Below, in pieces: positions 43,163 through 50,999 of a stretch of 64,000 nt of DNA. The notes beneath the pieces were generated by a model. It was not told the origin of the DNA. It worked only from the letters and a program-made list of their open reading frames with translations, and did not search any database. Numbering within the stretch: position 1 is the first letter of the stretch; each line of letters opens with the position of its first letter. The stretch comes from Polynucleobacter arcticus (lineage in GTDB: Bacteria; Pseudomonadota; Gammaproteobacteria; Burkholderiales; Burkholderiaceae): NCBI RefSeq assembly GCF_013307205.1, contig NZ_CP028940.1, positions 725,692-789,691 of the forward strand, written 5' to 3'. The position numbers were made by a program, and so were the translations under genes.

Positions 43163-43978
43163 CTATAACGCGTTATCGACTGAATCAATAAAGTCACGGA
43201 CAGTGCGATTAAATACTGCGGGCTGCTCAATATTGGATAAATGCGCTGCATCTTCTAGTATGACTAATTTTGATCCATCAATCATGCGATTGAGCACGAT
43301 AGCTTGATCCACTGTACAGGCTGGATCTTGACGACCAGTCAAAATGAGCGTGGGTGCCTTGATCTTCAATAGCATGGTGGTTTGCGCCATATCTCTGACT
43401 GCGCTAGCGCAACCGAGGTAACCCTCAACGCCAGTCTTCAAAATCATCTCGCGGACCTTGGTAATATCTTGAGGGGCACGGGCTATAAATGGGGCGGTAA
43501 ACCAGCGCTTGATCGTGCCGTCCACCAGTCCAGCAGTTCCCTCCTTGCGGGCAATATCAAAGCGCTCTTCCCATAGACTACGCGGCGGCATTTCGCTGGC
43601 AGTGTCACAGAGGGACAAAGAGTAAATACGCTCGGGATAACGGGCGCCTAATTGCTGTCCAATCATGCCGCCCATGGATAAGCCAACAAAGTGGACTTTA
43701 TCGATCTTGAGTGCATCCAATAGCGCAACTGCGTCATCGGCCAATTGAGGAATGGTGTAGGGGGCGGGAGTTGTCTCGGAGTCGCCATGTCCACGCTTAT
43801 CAAAACGTAGTACACGGTAGCGGTCAGCCAAGGCCGGTACATTCCAATCCCACATGCTGCAATCAGACATCAAGCTATTGGCCATGAATACGACGTGACC
43901 ATCACTAGTACCATCAAATCGATAGGCAATATCGATGCCATTGACCTTAATGATCTGTTTTTCTAGTGTTTGGCTCAT
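43163..43978 (-). CDS. pcaD: 3-oxoadipate enol-lactonase-like alpha/beta hydrolase
   Basis: Hydrolase of 271 residues. The nucleophile Ser101 lies in GLSMGGM, the acid near the LILTGRQDPACT aspartate and the His in LEDAAHLSNIEQP, giving a complete triad. The sequence strongly resembles PcaD (FDKRGHGDSE, YPERIYSLSLCDTASEMPP), which opens the enol-lactone in the beta-ketoadipate pathway of aromatic degradation. No other pca genes are here, so a related lactone is possible. Divergent from the Bug receptor gene. Confidence 0.85.
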   Translation of the reverse strand: MSQTLEKQIIKVNGIDIAYRFDGTSDGHVVFMANSLMSDCSMWDWNVPALADRYRVLRFDKRGHGDSETTPAPYTIPQLADDAVALLDALKIDKVHFVGLSMGGMIGQQLGARYPERIYSLSLCDTASEMPPRSLWEERFDIARKEGTAGLVDGTIKRWFTAPFIARAPQDITKVREMILKTGVEGYLGCASAVRDMAQTTMLLKIKAPTLILTGRQDPACTVDQAIVLNRMIDGSKLVILEDAAHLSNIEQPAVFNRTVRDFIDSVDNAL

Positions 43979-44092
43979 ATGTCTCTACTTTCTGGCTGAA
44001 ATAGCAATTTTTATATTTCCTATCTTGATCATGGAGATCTTGAAAGGAGCATGGTAGATTATCCAACGAAACTATAAAAACTCTAAGGAGAC

Positions 44093-45115
44093 ATGATGCA
44101 AAAGACATTACCATCCCCACGCTCAAGCCAACAGAATCTCGTACGGAGCTTATTCCTCAGCTTAGGACTGACTGTTGGTCTTACTATGAGCCTAAGCTCC
44201 GCTCATGTTAGTGCGCAGAGCTATCCCAACCGAACTGTGAAGATGATCGTACCCCTGACAGTTGGATCTGGGGCTGATATCGCCGGCAGGATCGTTGCAA
44301 AGAACCTTTCGGAAACCTGGAAGCAATCTGTCATTATTGAAAATCGCCCTGGTGCTGGTGGCCTGATTGGTACTGGCGCGGTCGTGAGCTCTGAAGCCGA
44401 TGGTTACACCCTCTTGGTGCAATCAGCTTCTTACGCAGCTAATCCTGCCATCTATAAGAAATTGCCTTATGACCCCTTGAAGAGCTTGATTGATGTCGAC
44501 ATCCTTGGGCAAACCCCTTATGTATTAATTACCTCTGCAGATGGTCCTTACCAATCTATTCGAGATTTGGTGATCGCCAGTAAATCTAAGCCCGGTGAAA
44601 TTACCTTCGCATCTGCCGGCGTTGGAAGCTCCACCCACCTTGCTGCTGAGTACTTTAATCAAATGATGGGCATCAAACTCATTCATGTTCCATACAAAGG
44701 CTCTCCAGAGGCGATTGCAGATACGATGGCTGGCAGAACCGCGTTTTATATGGCGCCTTTAGATACGGCCATTGGACAACTCAAGGGCGGCAAAGTTCGT
44801 GCACTCGGCGTTACCAGCAAAGCACGCAATCCCGCAGTACCCGAGATCCCCAGCATCGCAGAACTAGGCTATCCCACTTTTGAGATTGGTCTGTGGTTTG
44901 GTGTCTGGGCTCCTGCCGGCACACCACCAGCGATTGTGAAAAAGATTAATCAAGACATTAATCTGGCCATGCAAAATCCTGAAGTAAAAGCAGCCTATGA
45001 AAGCAAAGGGATTAAAGCCACGCCAATGAGCCCGCCAGAATTTAGTAAATTTGTGCGCGAAGAAATGGCTAAGTATCAGAAGATTGCTAAAGACGCGAAC
45101 ATCGAACCGCAGTAA
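44093..45115 (+). CDS. Bug-family tripartite tricarboxylate transporter substrate-binding protein
   Basis: Periplasmic receptor of 340 residues, the Bug/TctC type abundant in Burkholderiales. Signal peptide about 20-40, then the characteristic SYPNRTVKMIVPLTVGSGADI and ENRPGAGGLIGTGAVV opening and FASAGVGSSTHLAAEYF. These proteins bind carboxylates or aromatic acids; no TctA/TctB genes are adjacent. Two ATGs are adjacent (44093 and 44096), after an AAGGAGA ribosome site. It is transcribed with the amidohydrolase downstream (29 bp). Confidence 0.9.
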   Translation: MMQKTLPSPRSSQQNLVRSLFLSLGLTVGLTMSLSSAHVSAQSYPNRTVKMIVPLTVGSGADIAGRIVAKNLSETWKQSVIIENRPGAGGLIGTGAVVSSEADGYTLLVQSASYAANPAIYKKLPYDPLKSLIDVDILGQTPYVLITSADGPYQSIRDLVIASKSKPGEITFASAGVGSSTHLAAEYFNQMMGIKLIHVPYKGSPEAIADTMAGRTAFYMAPLDTAIGQLKGGKVRALGVTSKARNPAVPEIPSIAELGYPTFEIGLWFGVWAPAGTPPAIVKKINQDINLAMQNPEVKAAYESKGIKATPMSPPEFSKFVREEMAKYQKIAKDANIEPQ

Positions 45116-45144
45116 TCAAGCCACACTAACGAGATCTCAATCAC

Positions 45145-46047
45145 TTGAACTCCAACTCAGCACCACTCTGCCAAGCCCCAGATCCAGAAATTCGATCACC
45201 TCAGATTGTGTTTCCTGCGGGCTCGGTAGATTGCCATGCCCACGTGTGTGGGCCGGCTCTCGAATTTCCCTATAGCAATGAACGAATCTATACGCCACCC
45301 GATGCAACGCTGACTCAATACGAATCTTTGTTGAAGATGCTAGGTATTGATCGTGGTGTTTTAGTTCAGCCCAGCGTCTATGGAACAGATAATCGAGCCA
45401 TGCTTGCTGCACTCGCCTCCAACCCCCAGAAGTTTCGTGGAGTTGCCGTCATTGATCCTAAGATCTCCGATGCGGAACTAGAGACGATGCATCTTGCTGG
45501 TGTTCGTGGCATTCGCTGCAATGTCGTTGATGTTGCTGACAAATCTGCTGGCTTACCGATTGCCCAATTAACAGCCCTAGCCAAACGCATTCAGCCTTTT
45601 GGTTGGCATTTAGAGCTACTAGCCCATGTTAATGAATACCCCAATCTCGCAAACCTCTTTGCAGACTTTCCGGTAGATTTAGTTTTTGGTCACTTTGGCT
45701 ACTCCCATGTAAAACATGGTGTGAATGACAAAGGCTTTCAGGGTCTACTGGAGTTACTCAAAAATCACCGAGCCTGGGTCAAAATGACGGGGCCCTATCG
45801 TATTGGTGATGGAGACCTTCCCTATGACGATATGCGCGTGTTCAATGATGCGGTGATTCAGGCCAATAGTCAGCGATTAATCTGGGGTAGCGATTGGCCT
45901 CATGTGATGGTCAAAAAGCAAATGCCGCACGATGCTGATCTCTGTGATCTGTTTGGATCTTGGGTAAGGGATGCAGGTCTCAGAAAAGCGATTCTCTGTG
46001 ACAATCCCTGTATGCTATATGACTATCCAGCCTTCACCGGCGCTTAA
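45145..46047 (+). CDS. Amidohydrolase-2 family hydrolase (PDC-lactonase-like)
   Basis: TIM-barrel hydrolase of 300 residues of the COG3618 type that includes 2-pyrone-4,6-dicarboxylate lactonase. Metal/active-site segments are DCHAHVCGP at residues 29-37, HLELLAHV, VFGHFGY and WGSDWPHV. These enzymes open lactones of aromatic degradation. The start is TTG at 45145, since no ATG precedes the first motif. With the Bug receptor it forms a small uptake-plus-hydrolysis unit, perhaps for an aromatic-derived lactone. Confidence 0.85.
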   Translation: MNSNSAPLCQAPDPEIRSPQIVFPAGSVDCHAHVCGPALEFPYSNERIYTPPDATLTQYESLLKMLGIDRGVLVQPSVYGTDNRAMLAALASNPQKFRGVAVIDPKISDAELETMHLAGVRGIRCNVVDVADKSAGLPIAQLTALAKRIQPFGWHLELLAHVNEYPNLANLFADFPVDLVFGHFGYSHVKHGVNDKGFQGLLELLKNHRAWVKMTGPYRIGDGDLPYDDMRVFNDAVIQANSQRLIWGSDWPHVMVKKQMPHDADLCDLFGSWVRDAGLRKAILCDNPCMLYDYPAFTGA

Positions 46048-46077
46048 TAGACATTCGCAAGAAAGAATACCAACCCC

Positions 46078-46305
46078 ATGGACAACACGCTTACTATTAT
46101 TTTCGGCATTGTTGCCATGCTGCTTCCACTGGTCATTGGCCGTTTGGTCTGGAAGCGTTTTGATCAATATTTTGGCCGCAATGATGAGGCCTATATGGAT
46201 ACCTTAGAGTATTTCCTCAAGAAGATTGGTTTTACCATTTTGGTTGCTTTTATCATTTTGTGGATTGGTATCAGCCTCGTATTTAGCGGTAGTGCTAATT
46301 CCTAA
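46078..46305 (+). CDS. Small membrane protein with two helices
   Basis: 75 residues with two predicted membrane helices (about 6-25 and 50-70) and a charged loop (RFDQYFGRNDEAYMDTLEYF). I do not recognise the family. It lies 30 bp after the amidohydrolase and 27 bp before another small membrane protein gene. Confidence 0.65.
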   Translation: MDNTLTIIFGIVAMLLPLVIGRLVWKRFDQYFGRNDEAYMDTLEYFLKKIGFTILVAFIILWIGISLVFSGSANS

Positions 46306-46332
46306 ATATCTCACCAACAAAGACTGCCTGCC

Positions 46333-46704
46333 GTGAATGATCAATTTAAAACTCTTTTCAATAAAGCGAAACTGAACTTTGCGGTACTTGCCAGCATTTT
46401 GATGTTGGCAGTCCTGGGGAAAATAACCAATCCAGAGCTGACGAATAGTATTTTTATGATTGCAGATCAGTTAGTTTCGGATCTGATTTTGCTCTTTGTG
46501 GCAATTACCCTTGGCGCTTTTATACCCAATTTCAAGCTCGTGGTATTCGGAGCAATTGCCGCCTTTGTTGCCGCAGCTATCGCTATTCAAACAGGTCTTT
46601 TTACTTACCTCACCTTAGAGTATCTGTTTGCAGTTCTGATCGTGGTTCTGGGCTTTGCATCGATTGCTAATTTGTATCGTCATTACAGAGAAGTTCAGTT
46701 TTAA
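46333..46704 (+). CDS. Small membrane protein with about four helices
   Basis: 123 residues, mostly hydrophobic, with about three to four helices and short polar ends. Start is a GTG at 46333; no ATG fits. Unrecognised; it may be a partner of the membrane protein just before it. Confidence 0.6.
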   Translation: MNDQFKTLFNKAKLNFAVLASILMLAVLGKITNPELTNSIFMIADQLVSDLILLFVAITLGAFIPNFKLVVFGAIAAFVAAAIAIQTGLFTYLTLEYLFAVLIVVLGFASIANLYRHYREVQF

Positions 46705-46730
46705 GACCCAGTTAATGCTATTTTCAATAA

Positions 46731-46760
46731 TTTCTTGATTTTTCATGAAATTTCAAGAAA
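46731..46760 (+). promoter_or_regulatory. Nested palindromic operator before the RHH-Doc pair
   Basis: Outer arms TTTCTTGA (46731-46738) and TCAAGAAA (46753-46760) are exact inverted copies flanking a second, central palindrome TTTCATGAAA (46741-46750), each separated by 2 bases. It lies about 28 bp before the antitoxin ATG, as expected for autoregulation. Confidence 0.75.
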
Positions 46761-46787
46761 AATAGTGAAAACTACCGGAACAAGTCT

Positions 46788-47018
46788 ATGGGCACCATTT
46801 TATTAAGCAAATTTTCATCTCAAGCAAATCCCGAGATACTCAATACCTTGCATCAGATTGCTGATATCGAGGGGAAAAAGTTTCATGCGGTTTTGGATGA
46901 AGCATTCCGTGATTTTTTAAATAAAAAGGGGGTGTCTACCCCCGATCGCCAGGTAATGACCAGCTTTGCACAAAGTCTGCATGAGTTTGAGGATCTATAC
47001 AAAGAGCTTGCCAAGTAA
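46788..47018 (+). CDS. Antitoxin, ribbon-helix-helix-like, partner of Doc
   Basis: 76 residues. The opening ILLSKFSSQANPEILNTLHQIADIEGKKFHAVLDEAF has strand-helix-helix composition of a DNA-binding RHH, and the C-terminal part (about 50-76) is acidic/helical and probably binds the toxin. The stop overlaps the toxin ATG by one base (TAATG), indicating coupling. The classic P1 partner is Phd; this is a different antitoxin fold, inferred from sequence pattern only. Confidence 0.7.
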   Translation: MGTILLSKFSSQANPEILNTLHQIADIEGKKFHAVLDEAFRDFLNKKGVSTPDRQVMTSFAQSLHEFEDLYKELAK

Positions 47019-47383
47019 TGCTCTTTATTACCATGCAAGACATCCTGCTGATGCACGGTGTCTTGATTAATCGTTTTGGCGGATCACCAGGCTTAAGAGA
47101 CAAAGCAGGACTTGAGGCAGCACTAATGCGCCCTCAATCAGGCTACTACCCAGATGTCATCTCTCAAGCAGCAGCATTGTTTGAAAGTCTCATCGTTAAT
47201 CACCCCTTTATTGATGGCAATAAAAGAATTGCGTTTGCTGCAATGGATACTTTTTTGCGCATCAACAATAAGAGACTCAATACCGATTCGACAGAAGCCT
47301 ACCGTCAAATAATGCATATGTTCAAAGTGCAGGAGCTAAAGTTCGACCAAGTTGATGCATGGCTCCGAACTATCTGCAAATAA
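47018..47383 (+). CDS. Doc-type (Fic fold) toxin, death-on-curing family
   Basis: 121-residue toxin with the intact Fic/Doc catalytic motif HPFIDGNKR at residues 62-70. Doc kinases inactivate EF-Tu by phosphorylation. An N-terminal GSPGLRDKAGLEAALMRPQSGYY element typical for the Doc family is present. Complete and likely functional. Encoded directly after its antitoxin and convergent with the Xre gene (8 bp). Confidence 0.9.
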   Translation: MLFITMQDILLMHGVLINRFGGSPGLRDKAGLEAALMRPQSGYYPDVISQAAALFESLIVNHPFIDGNKRIAFAAMDTFLRINNKRLNTDSTEAYRQIMHMFKVQELKFDQVDAWLRTICK

Positions 47384-47391
47384 ACAAAATT

Positions 47392-47844
47392 TCAAAGCAA
47401 CTGTTCCATTTCATGCTCATCAATGAGCCGTTGCATTAACAACCTCTCTTGCTCATCAATCTCATGGATCTCGAGAAAGCGCCTGTTCCGCTCATAAATC
47501 CCTATCGCCTCTTTATCAGTTAAGAGTATGTCGTGATTAAGTTGCCATGACAAACTTCTTAACTGTGGATAGTCTCGAATCCTAATATGCGCTCCATCAC
47601 TATTGAATTCAACCGCATCCTTTTCTATTTTAGGGATTGGCAGACCCAGCGGCTTCAAAATATTCAAATCTAGAGCCAATGCTTTACAAAGCTTAATGTA
47701 AGAATTTATGGCAGCCGAATTAGCGCCTCTTTCAATGCGCATCAAAGTAAAGAGAGATATTCCTGATGCCCTTGCAGCAGATTTAATCCGAACACCCAAA
47801 GCCTTCCTTTGTGCACGAATCTGTTGACCTAGGGCTAACCGATA
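47392..47844 (-). CDS. Xre-family HTH regulator with C-terminal extension
   Basis: 150 residues. The N-terminal HTH (about 5-60) reads LGQQIRAQRKALGVRIKSAARASGISLFTLMRIERGAN; the C-terminal 90 residues are unlike a plain antitoxin and end in acidic helices (DEQERLLMQRLIDEHEMEQLL). Start ATG at 47844 with GAGAG upstream. It is 59 bp downstream of higA. It could be an orphan antitoxin, for example of an AbiEii-like nucleotidyltransferase now lost, or a local regulator. Confidence 0.7.
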   Translation of the reverse strand, partial: YRLALGQQIRAQRKALGVRIKSAARASGISLFTLMRIERGANSAAINSYIKLCKALALDLNILKPLGLPIPKIEKDAVEFNSDGAHIRIRDYPQLRSLSWQLNHDILLTDKEAIGIYERNRRFLEIHEIDEQERLLMQRLIDEHEMEQLL

Positions 47845-47903
47845 CATAACAAGTTCTCTCAATTATCAGGATCTAAGTTTGAACTGGGAACCGCATAAGT
47901 TCC

Positions 47904-48215
47904 CTAGGCCGCCATTTGAAAAACACGTATACGCGGCTCAATTTCTTTTTGCAACATGCGTTTTGCAACTCGCATGTCATATTCCATCTGCAGGTTTAAC
48001 CAGAACTTGGGATCCATCCCAAAAAATAGGCCTAGACGTATTGCAGTATCAGCAGTAATGGGTCGATTTCCATGAACAATATCGCTGATACGACTAGGAG
48101 AAACATCAATGTCAGCCGATAACTGGCGCGCAGTAATCCCCATTGGCCTCATAAAGTCCTCTAAAAGGATTTCTCCTGGGTGAATTTCATCAAGTAATTT
48201 TGTCGTTGTCTTCAT
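47904..48215 (-). CDS. higA: HigA-family antitoxin
   Basis: 103-residue antitoxin with the HigA opening IHPGEILLEDFMRPMGITARQLSADIDVSPSRISDIVHGNRPITADTA in Xre fold. It neutralises HigB and represses the operon. Follows higB by 12 bp in the usual toxin-first order. Confidence 0.9.
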   Translation of the reverse strand: MKTTTKLLDEIHPGEILLEDFMRPMGITARQLSADIDVSPSRISDIVHGNRPITADTAIRLGLFFGMDPKFWLNLQMEYDMRVAKRMLQKEIEPRIRVFQMAA

Positions 48216-48227
48216 TTTTATCTTGCC

Positions 48228-48506
48228 TTAGTGATAATCCACAATCTCCACTTCATGCACGCCATCAACCTGCCAAATAAAACAGATCCGCCACTGGCCA
48301 TTGATCCGAATACTATGTTGACCTGCTCTATCCCCATGCAAAGTTTCAAGTAAATTACCAGGCGGCACACGCAAGTCCAATAAATTGGTTACTGCGTGAA
48401 GTTGCAGTAACTTACGCCTTGCAACCCTTTCAAAGCTCTTAAATTTTCGTGAAGTTTTGCTATGAAAAAGTGCCTGAGTTTCTTTGCATGAAAACGAATA
48501 GATCAT
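48228..48506 (-). CDS. higB: HigB-family toxin (RelE fold)
   Basis: 92-residue ribosome-dependent mRNA interferase of HigB type, with NLLDLRVPPGNLLETLHGDRAGQHSIRINGQWRICF and the closing strand EVEIVDYH. All parts are present. First gene of the higBA operon; the start has a palindromic site about 22 bp upstream. Confidence 0.9.
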   Translation of the reverse strand: MIYSFSCKETQALFHSKTSRKFKSFERVARRKLLQLHAVTNLLDLRVPPGNLLETLHGDRAGQHSIRINGQWRICFIWQVDGVHEVEIVDYH

Positions 48507-48527
48507 ATGCCATTATATTCTATCAAA

Positions 48528-48540
48528 CAGAATCTGTTAT
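48528..48540. promoter_or_regulatory. Palindrome upstream of higB, candidate HigA operator
   Basis: AACAGAATCTGTT is a 6-1-6 palindrome 22 bp upstream of the higB ATG, overlapping its promoter region (a TAGAAT-like -10 lies adjacent on the minus strand). Confidence 0.55.
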
Positions 48541-48589
48541 GTGGAACTTTTGTTACTTTTATTGCGAAATGTATCTGAAACAAACACCA

Positions 48590-48619
48590 AATCTATATAT
48601 ATAGATTGATATATAGATT
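48590..48619. promoter_or_regulatory. AT-rich 18-bp palindrome plus repeat half-site upstream of cysI
   Basis: AATCTATATATATAGATT (48590-48607) is a perfect palindrome; its half TATATAGATT recurs at 48610-48619, a 12-bp period from 48598. It lies about 60-80 bp before the cysI ATG, and could be a regulator site for cysI or for the divergent higBA. Confidence 0.55.
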
Positions 48620-48670
48620 CAATATTTAAGTATTTGTAGTTATGGATATAGCCCCAGACAATAGGGGTCT

Positions 48671-50401
48671 ATGTACAAATATGACCACATTGACCAAACT
48701 CTTGTAGATCAACGGGTTACCCAATTCCGAGACCAGGTTGAGCGACGCCTCAATGGCACCCTCGCCGAAGAAGAATTTCGCCCCCTTCGTCTACAAAATG
48801 GTCTTTACCATCAGCGCCATGCTTACATGCTGCGTGTTGCTATTCCTTACGGCTTATTGAGTGCCAAGCAATTACGTACGCTCGCCTTTATTGCCGATAA
48901 ATACGATCGTGGCTATGGTCACTTTACGACCCGCCAGAATATTCAGTTCAACTGGGTAGAGCTAGAGCAGACCCCAGACATCTTGGCTGAATTAGCCAAA
49001 GTCGAGATGCATGCCATCCAGACATCAGGCAACTGTATTCGGAACATCACCAGTGACGCCTTCGCCGGCGTAGCTGCAGATGAATACATTGACCCTCGCC
49101 CAGTTTGTGAACTACTTCGTCAGTGGTCAATCCTGCATCCCGAGTTTGCACACTTGCCACGCAAATTTAAGTTCGCGATCAATGGCGCCAAAGAAGATCG
49201 TACGGTTTTACTTTGCCATGATGTGGGCATTGAACTCAAGAAAAATGCTGCAGGAGAATTGACTGCAGACATCTACGCTGGTGGCGGTATGGGTCGCACT
49301 CCTATTCTGGGCTCCTTGATCAAACAAGGCTTGCCATGGCAAGTTCTGCCAAGTTATTTAACTGCACTATTGCGTGTGTATAACCGCTTTGGAAGAAGAG
49401 ACAATCTCTACAAAGCCCGTATTAAGATTTTAGTGAAAGCCTTAGGTCCAGAAGAGTTTGCACGTCAAGTTGAAGGTGAATGGGCGCAGCTTCACAATGA
49501 AACAAAACAGAGTAATGACAATTTCACATCAACTGAGTGGAAGCGTGTCGCTAAACACTTTACAAAACCGGCGTATCAGAAGCTCACTGCAGTGAGTGAT
49601 GCAGCCATTCTTGCCGAAGCGCCAGAGAATGAGAGAGCAGCTTTTGCTCGGTGGGTAGAGCGTAATGTCAAACCCCATCAAGTACCTGGCTATGCCAGTG
49701 TGATTTTGTCACTCAAGCCGCATGGCACTGTTGCCCCAGGTGATGCCACCAGCGCGCAGATGAATGCCATTGCCGATTTAGCTGATCAATACAGCTTTGG
49801 GGAACTGCGGGTCACCCATGAACAAAACTTAGTGCTAGCCGATGTAGAGCAATCCAAACTCTTGGAGCTCTGGCAAGCGGCTAAGCAGCAACATGTGGCA
49901 CTCCCTAATATTGGACTACTCACTGACATCATCGCTTGCCCTGGTGGCGACTTTTGCTCACTAGCCAATGCCAAGTCACTTCCCATTGCTAAAGCGATTC
50001 AAGAGCGCTTTGATGACTTGGATTACTTATTTGATTTAGGCGATATTAGTTTGAATATTTCTGGATGCATTAATTCTTGCGGCCATCATCACGTTGGCAA
50101 TATTGGTGTGTTGGGCGTGGATAAAGATGGTGAAGAGTGGTATCAAATTACCCTAGGTGGAGACCAGGGTAATAATGCCTCCATTGGTAAAGTCATCGGC
50201 CCCTCCTTCTACGCCAATGAAATTCCTGACGTCGTGACTAGCTTGATTAATACCTATGTCGAGCAACGTACAAACGATGAGCCCTTTATTGAGACCTATC
50301 GCCGCCTAGGTGTTGCCCCTTTTAAAGAGGCTGCTTATAAGAACGCATTAAATAAAAATGATAAGCACTCTAAAGAATCCACCAAGGGTGCTTCAGCCTA
50401 A
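48671..50401 (+). CDS. cysI: Sulfite reductase hemoprotein (nitrite/sulfite reductase family)
   Basis: Siroheme/[4Fe-4S] reductase of 576 residues, likely making sulfide from sulfite in cysteine biosynthesis. The cluster-siroheme cysteines are in CPGGDFCS and ISGCINSCGHHH (CX5C...CX3C), the latter after residue 440. The N-terminal half shows the HxxTRQNIQFN substrate-binding stretch (GHFTTRQNIQFNWV). No cysJ flavoprotein is adjacent, so the electron donor may be ferredoxin or another route; DUF934 follows 13 bp later, as in many betaproteobacteria. Nitrite use cannot be excluded. Confidence 0.9.
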   Translation: MYKYDHIDQTLVDQRVTQFRDQVERRLNGTLAEEEFRPLRLQNGLYHQRHAYMLRVAIPYGLLSAKQLRTLAFIADKYDRGYGHFTTRQNIQFNWVELEQTPDILAELAKVEMHAIQTSGNCIRNITSDAFAGVAADEYIDPRPVCELLRQWSILHPEFAHLPRKFKFAINGAKEDRTVLLCHDVGIELKKNAAGELTADIYAGGGMGRTPILGSLIKQGLPWQVLPSYLTALLRVYNRFGRRDNLYKARIKILVKALGPEEFARQVEGEWAQLHNETKQSNDNFTSTEWKRVAKHFTKPAYQKLTAVSDAAILAEAPENERAAFARWVERNVKPHQVPGYASVILSLKPHGTVAPGDATSAQMNAIADLADQYSFGELRVTHEQNLVLADVEQSKLLELWQAAKQQHVALPNIGLLTDIIACPGGDFCSLANAKSLPIAKAIQERFDDLDYLFDLGDISLNISGCINSCGHHHVGNIGVLGVDKDGEEWYQITLGGDQGNNASIGKVIGPSFYANEIPDVVTSLINTYVEQRTNDEPFIETYRRLGVAPFKEAAYKNALNKNDKHSKESTKGASA

Positions 50402-50414
50402 ACAGGGAAAGATT

Positions 50415-50969
50415 ATGAATCAACAGATTATTTACTTTCCTAAGGCTGGCAAGCCAGTCCTCATCTCCAATGAATGGCAGGTGTGGGATGGTGAGGGTGA
50501 TGAAGGCGGCATTCCGGATCTAGAGCATGGATTGCATAAAGTGCTGGTGCCATTTCATTGGTGGATCACACATCACCAGAATGCGGACATCATTAGCAGA
50601 GTAAGCAAAGGTGAGATTGGTGTTTGGTTTGCCGCGGATGATGACATCCTTAAGCATGCTGAACTCATTGAAGAAGGTAAAACGCTCTGGCCAGTAGTGG
50701 CTGCCCATTTCCCCATCTTTAGAGATGGTCGTAGCTTTAGCACTGCAGCTTTATTGCGCGACCGTTTTACTTGGCAAGGTGAGATCCGTGCGATTGGTGA
50801 TGTATTGATCGACCAACTCCTGCAAGGCGCTCGCGTTGGCTTTGATAGCTTTGCTTTGCGTCACGATCAAAATCTAGAAGTAGCGCTAAAACAATTTACT
50901 CTATACACAGTCACCACTCAAAATAGCTGGCGCGGTTTAAGAACCACACGCACTACTTTAAGCGCTTAA
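50415..50969 (+). CDS. DUF934-family protein of sulfur assimilation
   Basis: 184 residues matching the DUF934 family, found next to cysI in many betaproteobacteria and thought to aid sulfite reduction (possibly with electron transfer or assembly). Recognisable segments are GIWFAADDD-like GVWFAADDD, FPIFRDGRSFSTAALLRDRF and GEIRAIGDVLIDQL. Start ATG 50415 with AGGGAAAG 6 bases upstream. 13 bp after cysI and 30 bp before the methyltransferase gene. Confidence 0.85.
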   Translation: MNQQIIYFPKAGKPVLISNEWQVWDGEGDEGGIPDLEHGLHKVLVPFHWWITHHQNADIISRVSKGEIGVWFAADDDILKHAELIEEGKTLWPVVAAHFPIFRDGRSFSTAALLRDRFTWQGEIRAIGDVLIDQLLQGARVGFDSFALRHDQNLEVALKQFTLYTVTTQNSWRGLRTTRTTLSA

Positions 50970-50999
50970 GTAGATCTATAAAAACCGATATCAGCAATA

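Noticed and set aside
43163-46047. Considered a complete aromatic degradation cluster
   Set aside because: Only PcaD-like, a receptor and one amidohydrolase are present; no ring-cleavage or CoA-transferase genes.
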